Source of the DNA: Dichotomocladium elegans
Taxonomy: Eukaryota > Mucoromycota > Mucoromycetes > Mucorales > Lichtheimiaceae
Length of the DNA stretch: 64,000 bases
Direction of reading: 5' to 3'
NCBI GenBank assembly: GCA_025716815.1
Contig: JAIXMN010000025.1
Location: forward strand, 496,001 to 560,000
Shown: positions 62,350 to 64,000 of the stretch, one piece after another
How the letters are laid out: each line of letters starts with the position of its first letter
Position numbering within the stretch: position 1 is the stretch's first letter
Program-made: the position numbers and the translations under genes
The notes under the pieces: generated by a model
Databases searched by the model: none
Seen by the model: the letters and a program-made list of their open reading frames with translations, nothing else
What the model was told of the DNA's origin: nothing

Positions 62350-64000
62350 ATGCAGCTCAATCCCGACATGATGGCAGATTACAAACTCCAGCGGGATGCA
62401 TGCCGACCGCGCGTACTAGACAAGTATGAAATTGTCGGATTCATTAGCTCGGGCACGTACGGCAGAGTTTATAAAGCGCGATCCCGGAAAAAGTAAGGCC
62501 TCTTTCCGCCCTGGCAAATGACCTTTTTTTTCATTTATTCTCCCTGCCTTCCTTTATGTGGGCATGGACGAGATGGAGAAAGAGAGGAGAGAAGAAAAAA
62601 AAAGCATTTTATGAGAAAAGGGAGCGAATGGTCCCACAGACTTTGACATGGGCCTCTGATCGTGTGCTTTTTGCACTGTTCTGAACAGAGACGATCACCG
62701 TGAATTTGCCATTAAAAAGTTCAAACCTGATCGTGAAGGCGACAATCATCATTATGTTGGGATATCACAATCGGCATGTCGAGAAATTGCGGTGAGTGGA
62801 GAGAAAGTGCATGTACGGCTTATTCGTATACATGCCTTACTTACCAAGATGCCGTGCGCAATCATCCGTGATAGCTATGTCGTGAACTCAAACATGACAA
62901 TATCGTCCGCCTAGAAGAAGTTTTATTAGAAGACAAGGCCATATTTATGGTGTTTGAATATGCAGAGCATGACTTCTTGGCAAGTGTGTAAAGATGGGAT
63001 TTGTGGACCTATTTGCGGGTATAAGCTGACAGTCTCTCCGTAGCAAATCATTCATCATCATTTACATACCGAAAGAAAAGCAATACCAGAAGTCATCGTA
63101 AAATCATTGCTGTGGCAACTACTGAATGGTGTAGCGTACCTTCATGCCAACTGGGTTCTCCATCGCGATCTTAAACCTGCTAACGGTAACTGAGTGCTAC
63201 AAGTGACACTGGAAGGGGATTTATCTGATGCGCAACCAACCCCCAAACATAGTACTGCTTACAAGCGAGGGCGTTGTCAAGACAGGTAAAAAGTTTCAAC
63301 ATGGTTCACACACGCCAAGTTGCTGAGGATGGTTCTGGCGTAGGTGATTTGGGTCTAGCACGTCTTTTCAATCGGCCGCTACAGCCCCTCTTCAATGGCG
63401 ATAAGGTGGTTGTGACCATTTGGTATCGCGCACCAGAGTTATTATTTGGATCGCGGCATTACACCAAAGCTGTGGATATGTGGGCTGTGGGCTGCATTTT
63501 CGGCGAGCTCCTCGCACTCAAACCAATTTTCAAGGGGGAGGAGGCAAAGATGGATAGCAAGAAAAATGTTCCATTCCAACGGAGTCAGTTATCAAAGATA
63601 TTTGAGGTGCTCGGGACACCAACCAGTAAGCAGACTTGAAAGTAGGAATTTCAAATGCTGGATGCCTGACTGTAAGTAGAGGAGCGCTGGCCTACCATCG
63701 ATCAACTTCCGGATTACTGCCATCTTAGTTCATTCCCCATGTAAAAAAAATCCCTCATCGATTGGGGGGGGAGGGAGGAGAAATCGTAACCATTGCTACT
63801 TTGATTATTTAAACGCTCAATAATAGGTGCCCCAATAATCTCAAGCACATGCCCGGACTTCCTAAAAGCGAGAATGGGTTTAATCTTCTAGCCTCGCTAT
63901 TAGAGTACGACCCAGCAAAACGGATCACTGCAGAGAAAGCGCTTGCGCATCCTTATTTCCAAGAAGATCCACGGCCGGTGATGAAGTAAGTTCAAAAACA
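62350..64000 (+). CDS. CDK8: Mediator kinase CDK8 (Ssn3/Srb10), 3' end outside window
   Basis: Eight exons seen: 62350-62492, 62689-62791, 62875-62979, 63044-63185, 63253-63285, 63344-63625, 63680-63740, 63827-63985. The last ends at a GTAAGT donor, so at least one more exon lies beyond the window. Kinase landmarks: glycine loop [12 protein letters not shown], catalytic Lys in FAIKKFK, cyclin-binding helix [15 protein letters not shown] (the CDK8 form), catalytic loop [14 protein letters not shown] in GDLGLARLF, and [20 protein letters not shown] with [16 protein letters not shown]. With cyclin C it forms the Mediator kinase module that controls RNA polymerase II transcription. The Asp-Leu-Gly replaces the Asp-Met-Gly of animal CDK8. 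Intron 3 (62980-63043) is a GC-AG intron with a GCAAGT donor; a GT reading there shifts frame. Confidence 0.93.

Overview
The window is nuclear DNA of an intron-rich fungus. Genes are broken by many short spliceosomal introns (mostly about 50-250 nt) and are spaced tightly on both strands. The gene set is eukaryotic housekeeping, and several members (DIS3L2-type RNase, CLIP-170-type protein with zinc knuckles, PNRC-like peptide, COP9 subunit 3) are kept in early-diverging fungi but often lost in yeasts. A broken DDE transposase resembles those I associate with Mucoromycota. A Mucoromycota/Mucorales-like source is therefore an inference; no rRNA or organism-specific marker is present. All gene models were spliced by eye using GT-AG or GC-AG borders, reading-frame continuity and family conservation.

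Layout. 0.6-12.4 kb, plus strand: COP9 signalosome subunit 3, a small unknown protein, a PSP1-domain protein, a 6-phosphofructo-2-kinase with a degraded phosphatase half, and TIM50. 12.5-25.7 kb, minus strand: RRP6 exosome nuclease, an ADF-H/PH actin-binding-like protein, a CLIP-170-like microtubule plus-end protein and an F-box protein. 27.7-29.7 kb, plus: a PNRC-motif protein and ribosomal protein uS3. 29.9-43.8 kb, minus: a large low-complexity unknown, ribosomal protein eS26, DIS3L2 and an MBOAT lysophospholipid acyltransferase. 46.5-47.0 kb: transposase relic. 47.4-64 kb: cytosolic/vacuolar alpha-mannosidase (26 exons), ATP synthase subunit d, prefoldin 1 (minus), a METTL21-like methyltransferase, a C2H2 zinc-finger protein, the mitochondrial aspartate/glutamate carrier and Mediator kinase CDK8 (runs off the end).

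There is no operon-like logic, as expected for a fungus. Recurring themes are RNA turnover (RRP6, DIS3L2, the PNRC-like putative decapping cofactor), mitochondria (TIM50, ATP synthase d, aspartate/glutamate carrier), cytoskeleton (ADF-H/PH protein, CLIP, prefoldin 1) and translation (uS3, eS26).

The most unusual signal is in the splicing. Five of roughly 100 introns need GC-AG borders with the same GCAAGT donor, and several genes contain very small exons (3, 9, 13, 14 and 16 nt). The 3-nt exon encodes the conserved Phe of uS3. The two largest gaps without a recognisable gene are 32.3-36.3 kb and 43.8-47.4 kb.
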